From Planctomycetota bacterium (GTDB taxonomy: Bacteria > Planctomycetota > Planctomycetia > Gemmatales > Gemmataceae), in assembly GCA_021781415.1 (NCBI GenBank), contig JAJXWW010000157.1, positions 1 to 64,000 of the forward strand: 64,000 bases of DNA, read 5' to 3'. Each line of letters begins with the position of its first letter. The stretch's first letter is position 1. A program made the position numbers and the translations under genes. This document shows positions 1-8,987 of this stretch, one piece after another. Under the pieces are notes generated by a model. That model ran no database searches, was not told the DNA's origin, and saw only the letters and a program-made list of their open reading frames with translations.

Positions 1-2
1 GT

Positions 3-1037
3 CGCCTTGCCATCGTCTTCGGCGACGATTTGATGCCCAATCTCGACGGACTACTCTCTCAAGGACATTCGTTCGTCAATCTCGACACCGGCGAGCCGTT
101 GAACGCGATTCGCCATCGCATTGTCAGTGCCAACGCCTATCTCGGCTGTCAACCGATTGTCACCGCGTTGCGGATGGATGCGGACGTGGTGATTACCGGG
201 CGCGTTGCCGATGCGTCGCTCACGCTTGGCCCAGCGGTTCACGAATTGGGATGGAAATGGGACGAGTGGGATCGTTTGGCGGCGGGAACGGTCGCGGGAC
301 ATCTCATCGAATGCGGCGCGCAGGCTACCGGAGGGCTGTGGTGTAACGGGATGGATACCGATCTCGCTCTGGTCGGCTATCCCTACGTCGATCTGGAAGA
401 TGGCGGCGCGTTTGTCGTGAGCAAGCCGGACGGGAGCGGCGGCGCGGTGAACGGGGAAACCGTTGCCGAACAACTCCTGTATGAAGTAGGCGATCCAGCT
501 GCGTACCTGACACCGGATGTCGTTGCCGACTTCACCGGCGTCGAAGTCGCGGAGATCGAGACGAATCGAGTGCGCGTCTTCGGAGCGCGCGGCAAGCCAG
601 CTACCGATTCGTACAAGGTCTCCATCGCATTTCGAGACGGTTGGACGGCCAGCGGCACCCTCTTAATCGCCGGTCCTCAGGCGGCAGCGAAAGCGCGGAG
701 ATGCGGCGAAATGATCTTCGCTCGTCTCCGTCGAGCGGGCGTCGATCCGGCGCAGCGCAACGTCGAGTGTCTGGGCGCGGGTGAGAGTCTGCCGGGCGTG
801 TTACCAATCGTGGACGCGCCCGAGGTCGTCCTGCGCGTCTCGGTGCGCGACCCCCAGCGCGCCGTCGTCGAACGCTTCAGCAAAGAGTTTGCTCCGCTCG
901 TGACCTCCGGGCCGCCGGGCGTAACAGGGTATACTACGGGACGGCCCAGCGTGCGCGAGGTATTCGCCTATTGGCCGGCCCTGATCGACAAGAACGCCGT
1001 CGAGGCTCAGGTAGAATGGATCGGGGGCGAGAGGTAG
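3..1037 (+). CDS. AtuA/DUF1446 family protein, 5' end cut by window
   Basis: The reading frame is open from the first bases of the window, so the true start lies upstream. The visible part (about 345 residues) matches the acyclic terpene utilisation family AtuA (DUF1446), including the segments 'VITGRVADASL', 'GHLIECGAQATGG' and 'GYPYVDL'. AtuA was named from citronellol/geraniol catabolism in Pseudomonas; in other bacteria the substrate is not established, and no other terpene-catabolic gene is visible here. The protein looks cytoplasmic. The C-terminus ends normally with a TAG stop. Family assignment is firm; the reaction in this organism is unknown. Confidence 0.75.
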   Translation, partial: RLAIVFGDDLMPNLDGLLSQGHSFVNLDTGEPLNAIRHRIVSANAYLGCQPIVTALRMDADVVITGRVADASLTLGPAVHELGWKWDEWDRLAAGTVAGHLIECGAQATGGLWCNGMDTDLALVGYPYVDLEDGGAFVVSKPDGSGGAVNGETVAEQLLYEVGDPAAYLTPDVVADFTGVEVAEIETNRVRVFGARGKPATDSYKVSIAFRDGWTASGTLLIAGPQAAAKARRCGEMIFARLRRAGVDPAQRNVECLGAGESLPGVLPIVDAPEVVLRVSVRDPQRAVVERFSKEFAPLVTSGPPGVTGYTTGRPSVREVFAYWPALIDKNAVEAQVEWIGGER

Positions 1038-1103
1038 AATCTGTTCTTGGAGTCAAACCTCGTTCTCCTTGCCCTTCCGTGTCGTGGGGCAACGGAACGA
1101 GTT

Positions 1104-1262
1104 AGGATCTGGTTCGTAATAACTTCCCGAATGCGGTTTCTGCAATTTCGTAGGGTGGGTCGAAGCGCAGCGAGCCCCACCCGAAGAGCATGGTGGGTCT
1201 CGCTGCGCTTCGGCCCACCCTACACCACCCCTCATTCGGGAAGTTATTCCGAACCAAATCCT
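1104..1262. repeat. Nested inverted repeat, MITE-like hairpin element
   Basis: Outer arms 1104-1133 and 1233-1262 are 30 bases each and match as inverted repeats with two mismatches. Inner arms 1150-1181 and 1192-1223 are 32 bases each, again with two mismatches, leaving a 10-base loop. The 159-base unit can fold into one long hairpin. The inner palindrome (GTAGGGTGGG...CCCACCCTAC) resembles a repeat I recall from many unrelated bacterial genomes. It encodes no protein and sits between two genes, 59 bases before the Uma2 start. A non-autonomous mobile element or REP-like repeat is the likeliest reading. Confidence 0.8.
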
Positions 1263-1321
1263 TATCATTGTGAGTGGCGGCGACTTGCATCGATTCCCTC
1301 GAATGAGGCGGAGGAAATGTT

Positions 1322-2212
1322 ATGAAAGACGAACCGATCGAATCCGAGACCGTTGATTCGTCCCTCCCGATGGACGACTGTGACGATACGGGTCTGAGAC
1401 TGTCTCCGGAGGATATACCTGATGTCGAAGAATTAGTCATTGAGGATGGCAAACCCGTGGATAATTTTTTGGTCGAGAGAGAGTATCGACTGCTGACGGA
1501 GCCGTTGTACACTTGTTGGCGGTCGTCGAGGGGTAGGTTTCTGGCCACGGCTAACGTCGGACTATTTTTTGCCTATCGACAGCCGCCGCTTGTTCCCGAT
1601 GTGATGCTCAGTTTGGGCATGCCTCCTGCTCGGGATTTGACGCAGAAGGAGAATCAGTCCTATTTTCTCTGGGTCATCGGCAAACCGCCGGACGTAGTCA
1701 TCGAAATCGTCTCCGATCTTCGAGGGAAAGAGGATACGGACAAGCTGCTCGCCTATGCCAGCATTGGGATTCCCTATTACGTCATCTTCGATCCACGAAA
1801 CCGCCTTCGTAAGGGTGCATTGCGAGCATTTCATCTGTTGGCTGGGAAATACCATCCGGTTGAGGCGTCGTGGTTAGAGAACGTCGAGCTGGGACTGACG
1901 TTCTGGGAGGGAGAGTTCCAAGGAGATCGGGCACGATGGCTGCGCTGGTGCGACCGCGAGGGCGTGGTAATCCCAACCGGAAAGGAACGAGCCGAGCAAG
2001 AAGAACTACGAGCCGAGCAGGAAAAACTACGAGCAACGCAAGAAGCACAACGAGCAACGCAAGAAGCACAACGAGCAACGCAAGAAGCACAACGAGCAAC
2101 GCAAGAAGCACAACGAGCAACGCAAGAAGCACAACGAGCAACGCAAGAAGCACAACGGGTAGGTCGTTTGCTGGAACAGCTTCGTGCCCTGGGTGTGGAA
2201 CCAAAAGAATAG
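1322..2212 (+). CDS. Uma2-family (DUF820) putative restriction-like endonuclease with coiled-coil tail
   Basis: The core (about residues 45-215) carries the DUF820/Uma2 signature of the PD-(D/E)XK fold: 'PDVMLSLG', 'PDVVIEIVSD' and 'DKLLAYASIGIPYYVIFDP', supplying acidic and lysine residues for metal-dependent phosphodiester cleavage. These proteins are abundant in planctomycetes and cyanobacteria; cellular role and target are unproven. After residue 220 comes an added charged tail of heptads (EAQRATQ), predicted to form a long helix or coiled coil and encoded by six perfect 21-base repeats. At 296 residues it is longer than the usual family size because of this tail. The ATG at 1322 follows a GGAGG-type ribosome site. 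Confidence 0.8.
   Translation: MKDEPIESETVDSSLPMDDCDDTGLRLSPEDIPDVEELVIEDGKPVDNFLVEREYRLLTEPLYTCWRSSRGRFLATANVGLFFAYRQPPLVPDVMLSLGMPPARDLTQKENQSYFLWVIGKPPDVVIEIVSDLRGKEDTDKLLAYASIGIPYYVIFDPRNRLRKGALRAFHLLAGKYHPVEASWLENVELGLTFWEGEFQGDRARWLRWCDREGVVIPTGKERAEQEELRAEQEKLRATQEAQRATQEAQRATQEAQRATQEAQRATQEAQRATQEAQRVGRLLEQLRALGVEPKE
2031..2156 (+). repeat. Six perfect 21-base tandem repeats inside the Uma2 gene
   Basis: Six consecutive identical 21-base units (2031-2051, then every 21 bases) encode the heptad EAQRATQ in the Uma2 tail. Perfect identity, including third positions, points to recent expansion by slippage or unequal recombination. The unit is a multiple of three, so copy changes preserve the frame; it also keeps several other frames open, which explains spurious overlapping ORFs here. 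Confidence 0.95.
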
Positions 2213-2446
2213 ACCAAACCCAGCGGCTTTTCGTCACCCATTCGCTCCGAGGCTCATCGTGTCGGAGACATGAGAATCGCGCGCTGGTCGCGACGGTTCC
2301 GCATGTTGCCGCTTCGCCTGGATAGACGATCCGCTTATCCTACTTCCTTTCGGCGCGATAGAATGGTGGAGCGTGTTGATGTATCACCCCCAAGTCGGGG
2401 TTGGGAAATTGCCTGTGATAGGGCTGAATCTTTGCCGAGGTCGATG

Positions 2447-3541
2447 ATGGCTTATCGAGCGCTCTTGGGTCTGGGTTTACTTATATCAGTCTCGACTTTC
2501 AGCCTGGGCGAATGGTCGGTTTTTCGCGGCAACGCCAAGCAGACAGGAACGTCTGCCGTCGGATTGCCGGCTAAGCTTCAATTACTCTGGAAATTCTCCA
2601 CGAAGGATAGCATTGAGGGCGCTCCGGCCATCGTGGACGGTTGCGTGTACGTTGGATCGTACGACGAATATCTGTACGCTCTCGACCTCGCCGACGGCAA
2701 ATCGAAATGGAAGTACAAATGCGGTCCCATCAAGGCGTCTCCGGCGGTGCGTCAGGGCCGGATCTACGTCGGCAACGCCGACGGCGTGTTCCATTGCGTC
2801 GATGCCGCGAAGGGTGAAAAATGCTGGACCTTTGAGACTGAGGGCGAGATCACGTCCGGAGCCAATTTCCACGGCGATTTGATCCTATTCGGATCGCACG
2901 ATGAAACGCTGTACTGTTTGACGAAGGACGGTAAGGAGAAGTGGAAATTCAAGACCCAGGGGCCGGTGTACGGCTCGGCGGCGGCGGCGAACGGTAAGAC
3001 GTTCGTAGCCGGTTGCGACAGCATGGTACACGTTCTGGACATCGCCAGCGGTAACGAGGATCGGGCCGTCGATCTCGGTGGACAGACGGCGGCAAGCGGG
3101 GCGGTTTCCGGTTCGTTTCTCTACGTCGGCACGATGAACAATCAGCTTCAGGCCATCGACTGGAAACAAGGTCGCATCGCGTGGACTTTTCAGGCCGAAC
3201 AGCGTCCTCAACCGTTTTATTCGTCGGCATGCGTAACCGATGAACTCGTACTCGCCGGCAGCCGCGATCGGCGTCTGCACGCGCTCGACCGCAAAACCGG
3301 CAAGGAAGTCTGGAGTTTCGCCACCGAAGGCAAGGTCGATGGCTCTCCGGTAGTCGCCGGCCCGCGCGTTTTCGCTCCCTCCATGGACGGCAATTTGTAC
3401 ATTCTCGATCTGAAAAAGGGAGATCAGATCGACAAGTTCAGGCTCGATAGCCCCATACTTGGATCGCCGGCCGTGTCCGACGGTCGGTTGGTCGTCGGCA
3501 CCAGCAAGGGAACCGTCTACTGCTTCGGCGAAAAGAAATGA
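2447..3541 (+). CDS. Exported PQQ-like beta-propeller repeat protein
   Basis: From the ATG at 2447 (GAGG six bases upstream; an ATG at 2444 is also possible) the protein has 364 residues. An N-terminal signal peptide ends near 'STFSLGEW'. The rest is a series of about seven blades with the pattern 'VYVGSYDEYLYALDLADGKSKW', 'IYVGNADGVFHCVDAAKG', 'LYILDLKKG', typical of PQQ-binding-like/Pyrrolo-quinoline repeats (BamB-like fold). Such propellers are common in planctomycete exported proteins, often without evidence that PQQ is bound. No dehydrogenase catalytic residues are evident, so a scaffold or binding role is more likely than an enzyme. Confidence 0.8.
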   Translation: MAYRALLGLGLLISVSTFSLGEWSVFRGNAKQTGTSAVGLPAKLQLLWKFSTKDSIEGAPAIVDGCVYVGSYDEYLYALDLADGKSKWKYKCGPIKASPAVRQGRIYVGNADGVFHCVDAAKGEKCWTFETEGEITSGANFHGDLILFGSHDETLYCLTKDGKEKWKFKTQGPVYGSAAAANGKTFVAGCDSMVHVLDIASGNEDRAVDLGGQTAASGAVSGSFLYVGTMNNQLQAIDWKQGRIAWTFQAEQRPQPFYSSACVTDELVLAGSRDRRLHALDRKTGKEVWSFATEGKVDGSPVVAGPRVFAPSMDGNLYILDLKKGDQIDKFRLDSPILGSPAVSDGRLVVGTSKGTVYCFGEKK

Positions 3542-3806
3542 TGCACTCCGCGGAACGGTCGAGTGGGCGAATCCGACCACGAGCAGCGAACAATCGGGGA
3601 GCTGAGTGGACGGTCTCACTTACCCCCGACGATCGCGCTCTGGAGCGGAAAATGGAGCAGAATGCTCGTCGCCGAAAGAATATCCTTGCACGGCAGCCTT
3701 CAATTTGCGAAGATACCCTTGTCGATTTGCTAACTCCTGCCTCCATTGTCCTCGTCGCCGCGAGGTTTGCTCTCCAACCGACGGACTGTTTTTCGAGGGA
3801 TGACAC

Positions 3807-5282
3807 ATGAAATGGCTCCTTTGCCTCCTCGTATCCTGTACGATTCCGGTTCTCTCCGCTCTGGGCGCGGCGGCGGCCGAACCGGCTGAGAAAAAAGAAG
3901 CCAAGGACATTAGCTACTACAAGGATGTTCGACGTATCTTTCAACAGCATTGTCAGGGTTGCCATCAGCCGGCCAAACCGCAGGGCGGCTATGTGATGAC
4001 CGGATTCGCCGACCTTCTCAAGAAGGGCGATCACGAACAGCCCGGCATCGTGCCTAGCCATCCCGAACAGAGCATGGTCGTCGATCAGATCGTCTCGAAG
4101 AACGGTAAGAAACCGGCCATGCCCAAGGGGAAGGAACCGCTCTCCGCCTCCGACATCGAAGCGATTACGAAATGGATTGCCGCGGGAGCGAAGAACGACA
4201 CCCCCAAAACGCAAGAACAACTCATCGACGCCGCGCATCCGCCAGTCTATGCGGTGTCGCCCGATTTGAGTTGCGTCGTCTTCTCGCCGGACGGCAAACT
4301 CCTCGCCGTATCCGGCTATCACGAAGTCTTATTGCACAAGGGCGACGGTTCGGGATTGGTGGCGCGTTTGGTCGGCGAATCGGAGCGGATCGAGTCGATT
4401 GCCTTCTCGCCCGACGGCAAGCACTTGGCCGTCGCGGGAGGTTCGCCGGGACGATTCGGCGAGATACAGGTGTGGGACGTTGAGAAACGGAAACTGAAAC
4501 TATCGGTCTCCGTCACGTTCGATACCGTCTACGGCATCAGTTGGTCGCACGATGGGACGAAGCTGGCGGTCGGTTGCGCCGACAACACCGTTCGCGCGTT
4601 CGACGCCGCGACGGGCAAACAGATTGTCTATCAGGGAGCCCACGACGATTGGGTGCTGGGAACCGTTTTCTCGAAAGATTCGACTTTTCTCGTTTCCATC
4701 GGACGGGATCGGTCGATGAAGTTGACCGAAGTTGCAACGCAGCGCTTCATCGACAATATCACCAGCATCACGCCGGGCGCGCTCAAGGGCGGATTGTTGG
4801 CCGTGGCCCGCAATCCGATTCAGAGAGACACCAAGGTTAAGAATACGGCTGCGGGAACCGACCAGAGCGAAAAATGGTACGACGAACTGCTGATCGGCGG
4901 CGACGACGGCACGCCGCGCCTTTATAAGATGCACCGAACCACCAAGCGCGTCATCGGCGACGATGCCAACAAGGTGCGCGAATACGAAAAGATGCCCGGC
5001 TTGATCTACAGTCTAGCCTTCAGCAAAGATGGCAGTCTGTTCGCGGCAGGCAGCAGCCTCGACGGCAAGGGCGAACTGCGCGTCTATCAGACGGCGGATG
5101 GCAAGGTCGTCTCGAAGTTCGAGGGCATCGGCCCGATTTACTCGGTGTCGTTCAGCGCGGACGGCAAGATCGTCGCCTCCGCCGGCTTCGACGGCAAAGT
5201 GCGTTTGAGCGACGCCAAAACGGGGAAGATCGTTAAGGAGTTCCTCCCCGTCCCGCTGACAAAGCCGACATCGGCACGATGA
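3807..5282 (+). CDS. Exported protein: c-type cytochrome domain (PSCyt1-like) fused to WD40 repeats
   Basis: The 491-residue product begins with a signal peptide cleaved after 'AAAAE'. A planctomycete cytochrome C domain follows (about residues 33-130) with one haem-binding motif, C49-Q-G-C52-H53. A WD40 propeller covers about residues 145-485, with repeated 'FSPDGKLLAVSG'-type strands. It should act outside the cytoplasmic membrane. The adjacent downstream gene (start 5523, same strand) encodes the DUF1549/DUF1553 protein; the pair is a recurrent planctomycete arrangement of unknown function, possibly electron transfer or polysaccharide/sulfatase-related. The 240-base gap between them holds no other supported gene. 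Confidence 0.85.
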   Translation: MKWLLCLLVSCTIPVLSALGAAAAEPAEKKEAKDISYYKDVRRIFQQHCQGCHQPAKPQGGYVMTGFADLLKKGDHEQPGIVPSHPEQSMVVDQIVSKNGKKPAMPKGKEPLSASDIEAITKWIAAGAKNDTPKTQEQLIDAAHPPVYAVSPDLSCVVFSPDGKLLAVSGYHEVLLHKGDGSGLVARLVGESERIESIAFSPDGKHLAVAGGSPGRFGEIQVWDVEKRKLKLSVSVTFDTVYGISWSHDGTKLAVGCADNTVRAFDAATGKQIVYQGAHDDWVLGTVFSKDSTFLVSIGRDRSMKLTEVATQRFIDNITSITPGALKGGLLAVARNPIQRDTKVKNTAAGTDQSEKWYDELLIGGDDGTPRLYKMHRTTKRVIGDDANKVREYEKMPGLIYSLAFSKDGSLFAAGSSLDGKGELRVYQTADGKVVSKFEGIGPIYSVSFSADGKIVASAGFDGKVRLSDAKTGKIVKEFLPVPLTKPTSAR

Positions 5283-5522
5283 AGCGAGCGGGCGACGTTT
5301 TCTGCCTTGGAATTCTTCCTACGATCCGCAAAGGAGGCAAGTTGACTTTCGGGTTCGAGAGAAAAATACTTGCTCCCAGCGCTTTCATCTGCGAAGATGA
5401 TTCTCATAGAAGCGATTACCTACCTGCACGCTGCCTTCGTGCGCTTGAGTATCCGACCGGGTTTTGCGTTGAGCCGAGGCGATTCAACCTCTTTGGAATC
5501 GGCCAACCCTCTGAGGACCACC

Positions 5523-8500
5523 ATGATTCGATACCTGCCGTTCGTTTCGATACTTTTTTCGGTTGCTGCGACGGCGAATGCCGCCTCCGATGAAGCGCTG
5601 CCGAGCGGAGCGAAGATCGTGAAGCTCGAAGCGCAGCCGCCGCGCGTCGAATTGAATACGCCGTTCGAGTATCGGCAATTGTTGTTGACAGCGCATCTGG
5701 CGACTGGCGAACAACTCGATGTGACGCGCATGGCCAAGATTGAAACGCCTTCGCAGCTGGTTCGCGTCAATGCAACCGGCGTCGTTCGCCCCGTGGCCGA
5801 CGGCAAAGGGAACATTACCGTTCGCATCCAAGATCAAAGTCTGACGATCCCCGTGTCGGTGGCTCGACAGAAGGATAAGTACAACGTCAGCTTTGTCCGC
5901 GATGTGATGCCGACGCTATCGCGCATGGGATGCAACGCCGGAACCTGCCACGGCGCGGCAAAGGGCAAGAACGGCTTCAAACTGTCGCTGCGCGGTTACG
6001 ATCCGTCTTTCGATCATCGTTCGTTAACGGACGATCTCAAGGGCCGTCGCTTCAACCGCGCCGCTCCCGATGCCAGTTTGATGTTGCTCAAATGCACCGG
6101 AACCGTCGCCCACGTCGGTGGCGTGCTGACGCAGCCAGGCGAGCCGTTCTACGAGTTGCTGCGCAGCTGGATCGCCGACGGCGTCACGCTCGATCTCAAT
6201 AGTCCGCGCGTGCAAAGCATCGAAGTGTTGCCAAAGAATACCGTCGTGCCGTTGCCGAACATGAAGCAACAAATGGCCGTTTGGGCCACGTTCTCGGACG
6301 GCAGTGTACGCGATGTCAGCGTCGAAGCCTATCTGGACAGCAGCAATACCGAGGTGGCGACGGTTGATCGCTCCGGAACGGTGACGGCCGTGCGTCGCGG
6401 CGAGACGACGATCTTGGCCCGCTATGAAGGAGCCTATGCCGCCGCCAACCTCGTCATCATGGGCGAGCGCAAGGGCTTTCAATGGCGCGACGTGCCTGAG
6501 TACGGCTATGTCGATAAGCTCGTCGATGCCAAGCTGAAGCAGATGAAAATCGTGCCGAGCGATCTGTCTACCGATGCCGAGTTTATTCGCCGGCTCTATC
6601 TCGATCTGACGGGATTGCCGCCCGAACCCGCAGAGGTCCGTTCCTTCCTCGCCGATAATCGCCCGGCGCGCGTGAAGCGCGAAGCCTTGGTCGATACACT
6701 CGTCGGCAGTCCCGACTTCATCGAACATTGGACGAATAAATGGGCCGATTTGCTCCAGGTGAATCGCAAGTTTCTGGAAGCCGATGGAGCGACGGCGTTT
6801 CGCAAGTACATCCGCGACGCGATCGCCTCGAATAAGCCCTACGACAAATTCGTCTACGATATTCTGACGGCCAGCGGGTCCAATCGAGAGAACCCCGCCG
6901 CCAGTTACTACAAGATTCTGCGCGACGCCGACGCGGCGATGGAGAACACGACCCAATTGTTCTTGGCCGTGCGCTTCAATTGCAACAAGTGCCACGATCA
7001 CCCGTTCGAGCGCTGGACGCAGGATCAGTATTATGAAACCGCCGCTTTCTTCTCACAGATTGAGCGCAAAGAAGATCCCAAGTTTAAGGGCAAGCGCATC
7101 GGTGGAACCGCCGTCGAGGGGGCGACGCCTTTGGTCGAGATTATCGCCGATGCCAAGAGCGGCGAGGAGAAACATCTGCGAACCGGCCAAGTGGCCAAAC
7201 CGACGCTTCCCTATCGACACAAAGATCTCGCTCCGCCCACCGCGCCGCGCCGCGTCCAGTTGGCTCATTGGGTCGTGTCCAAGGACAATCCCTACTTCGC
7301 CCGCAGCTACGTCAATCGTCTGTGGAGTTACCTGCTCGGCGTCGGGATCATCGAACCCATCGACGACATCCGCGCCGGCAATCCGCCGACCAATCCGGCG
7401 CTGCTCGACGCATTGACCGACGATTTCGTGAAGAGCAATTTCAACGTCCAACACATGATAAAAACGATCTGCAAATCGCGCGTTTATCAGCAATCGGTGC
7501 AGACCAACAAGTTCAACCGCGACGATGAAATTAACTATTCGCACGCTCTCGCTCGCCGTTTGCCCGCCGAGGTATTGTACGACGCCATCTATCGCTCCAC
7601 CGGATCGTTGACTCGTCTGCCGGGGCTTCCCGCAGGCGCGCGGGCGGCGCAGATGCTCGATTCGCGCGAAGACGTACCGGGCGGCTTCTTCGTCCTCTTC
7701 GGCAAGCCTGCTCGCGAGAGTGCTTGCGAATGCGAGCGCTCGCCGACCATGATGCTCGGTTCCGTTCTCGCCCTGGTGAATGGCCCCGTGGTCAGCAACC
7801 CCATCAAAGATCCGGGCAATCGCCTCGCCAAGTTAGTCGCAACCGAGAAGGACGACGCCAAAGTTGTCGAAGAAATCTACTTGGCCATGCTCAGTAGGCT
7901 GCCTACGAAGTCGGAGTTGCAGGTCGGTATTCAATCGCTCCGACAGGGCGAAGAGGATTACCTCGGTTTGGCTGCCGAAGCCAAACAGCATCGGGATGCC
8001 TTGACCGCCTACGAAAAGAATCTGGATGCCCGCCAGACGCAATGGGAGGAGAGCGTCAAGAACACCCTCCCGCCGACGTGGACTCCCGTGGAGATCGTCA
8101 AAGCCACCTCCCGGGGCGGGGCGACGCTGACGACGCAGATGGACGGTTCGCTGCTCGCGGGCGGAAAGAACCCAGAAAAAGATACGTTCGTCGTGACGGC
8201 GCAGGCGAAGCTCAATGAGGTCCGAGGGATTCGACTGGAGGTCATGCCCGATGCGAGCCTGTCGGCCAAGGGACCGGGACGAGCCGAGAACGGCAACTTC
8301 GTCCTCAACGAGTTCAAGGCTTCCGTGTCCCTGCCGGGTTCGAACAAACCTCAGCCCATCGTGTTGAAGAATGCCCAAGCCGACTTTGCTCAGGCTACAT
8401 TCCCTCCGGGCAATGCCATCGACAACAATCTTGCGACGGGTTGGGCGATCGCTCCTGAGTTTGGCAAGGCTCACAACGCCTACTTCGAGTTGGCTTCTCC

Positions 8501-8843
8501 CGTAACTCTGCCCGCCGGGGCGAAAATGACGTTTACTCTGGTGCAGCAATTCGGCACGAAACACGTCATCGGTCGTTTCCGCATCTCGCTGACGGCGAGC
8601 AAATCGCTATCCCTTAAAGGCCCGCCCGCGCCGATTGCCAAGATTCTCCTCATCGAGCCGGCCAAGCGCACGCCCGCGCAGAACACCGAGTTGCGCAACC
8701 ATTATCGTTCGCTCGATCTGGAGCTTTCTCGCCTCCAACAGCTGGCGGCGGAGCATCCGATGCCCGTCGATAAGCGCTTGCCTGGAGCGCAAGACCTGGC
8801 TTGGGCATTGATAAACTCGAAGGCGTTTCAGTTCAATCATTGA
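5523..8843 (+). CDS. Exported DUF1549/DUF1553 (PSCyt2/PSD1) protein with Ig-like BIG_2 domains
   Basis: I take the ATG at 5523 because it is preceded by GAGG and opens a clear signal peptide ending near 'TANAASD'; the frame is open further upstream. The product has 1106 residues. Order: an Ig-like domain (about 30-125), a cytochrome-like 'MGCNAGTCHG' segment, a second BIG_2-like domain (about 235-310), DUF1549 (about 325-530) with 'CNKCHDHPF' and 'DLTGLPPEP', DUF1553 (about 580-830), and a C-terminal beta-rich domain. The CX2CH and CX4CH motifs could bind haem. This family is a planctomycete hallmark; its biochemistry is not settled. Confidence 0.88.
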   Translation: MIRYLPFVSILFSVAATANAASDEALPSGAKIVKLEAQPPRVELNTPFEYRQLLLTAHLATGEQLDVTRMAKIETPSQLVRVNATGVVRPVADGKGNITVRIQDQSLTIPVSVARQKDKYNVSFVRDVMPTLSRMGCNAGTCHGAAKGKNGFKLSLRGYDPSFDHRSLTDDLKGRRFNRAAPDASLMLLKCTGTVAHVGGVLTQPGEPFYELLRSWIADGVTLDLNSPRVQSIEVLPKNTVVPLPNMKQQMAVWATFSDGSVRDVSVEAYLDSSNTEVATVDRSGTVTAVRRGETTILARYEGAYAAANLVIMGERKGFQWRDVPEYGYVDKLVDAKLKQMKIVPSDLSTDAEFIRRLYLDLTGLPPEPAEVRSFLADNRPARVKREALVDTLVGSPDFIEHWTNKWADLLQVNRKFLEADGATAFRKYIRDAIASNKPYDKFVYDILTASGSNRENPAASYYKILRDADAAMENTTQLFLAVRFNCNKCHDHPFERWTQDQYYETAAFFSQIERKEDPKFKGKRIGGTAVEGATPLVEIIADAKSGEEKHLRTGQVAKPTLPYRHKDLAPPTAPRRVQLAHWVVSKDNPYFARSYVNRLWSYLLGVGIIEPIDDIRAGNPPTNPALLDALTDDFVKSNFNVQHMIKTICKSRVYQQSVQTNKFNRDDEINYSHALARRLPAEVLYDAIYRSTGSLTRLPGLPAGARAAQMLDSREDVPGGFFVLFGKPARESACECERSPTMMLGSVLALVNGPVVSNPIKDPGNRLAKLVATEKDDAKVVEEIYLAMLSRLPTKSELQVGIQSLRQGEEDYLGLAAEAKQHRDALTAYEKNLDARQTQWEESVKNTLPPTWTPVEIVKATSRGGATLTTQMDGSLLAGGKNPEKDTFVVTAQAKLNEVRGIRLEVMPDASLSAKGPGRAENGNFVLNEFKASVSLPGSNKPQPIVLKNAQADFAQATFPPGNAIDNNLATGWAIAPEFGKAHNAYFELASPVTLPAGAKMTFTLVQQFGTKHVIGRFRISLTASKSLSLKGPPAPIAKILLIEPAKRTPAQNTELRNHYRSLDLELSRLQQLAAEHPMPVDKRLPGAQDLAWALINSKAFQFNH

Positions 8844-8886
8844 TCTTGCGACATGAACACTCTCAAATTGGATCGATGACAACGGC

Positions 8887-8917
8887 ACGGCGGGACGAGT
8901 CTCACTCGTCCCGCCGT
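8887..8917 (+). terminator. Hairpin terminator after the DUF1549/1553 gene
   Basis: A perfect 14-base-pair stem (8887-8900 with 8904-8917) closes a three-base loop, 43 bases after the stop codon. A short T/C-rich run follows. It separates this gene from the histone-deacetylase-like gene starting at 8988. Confidence 0.8.
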
Positions 8918-8987
8918 TGTCTTTCAAGTCTTCCAAGACCACGACACCCCTTCTTTCCGCCCCGTTGGGTCGAGATAGAATGGCCGT

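Noticed and set aside
3538-3810. 90-codon frame between the PQQ-propeller and cytochrome/WD40 genes
   Set aside because: No ribosome site and no recognisable product; it overlaps the stop of one gene and the start of the next.
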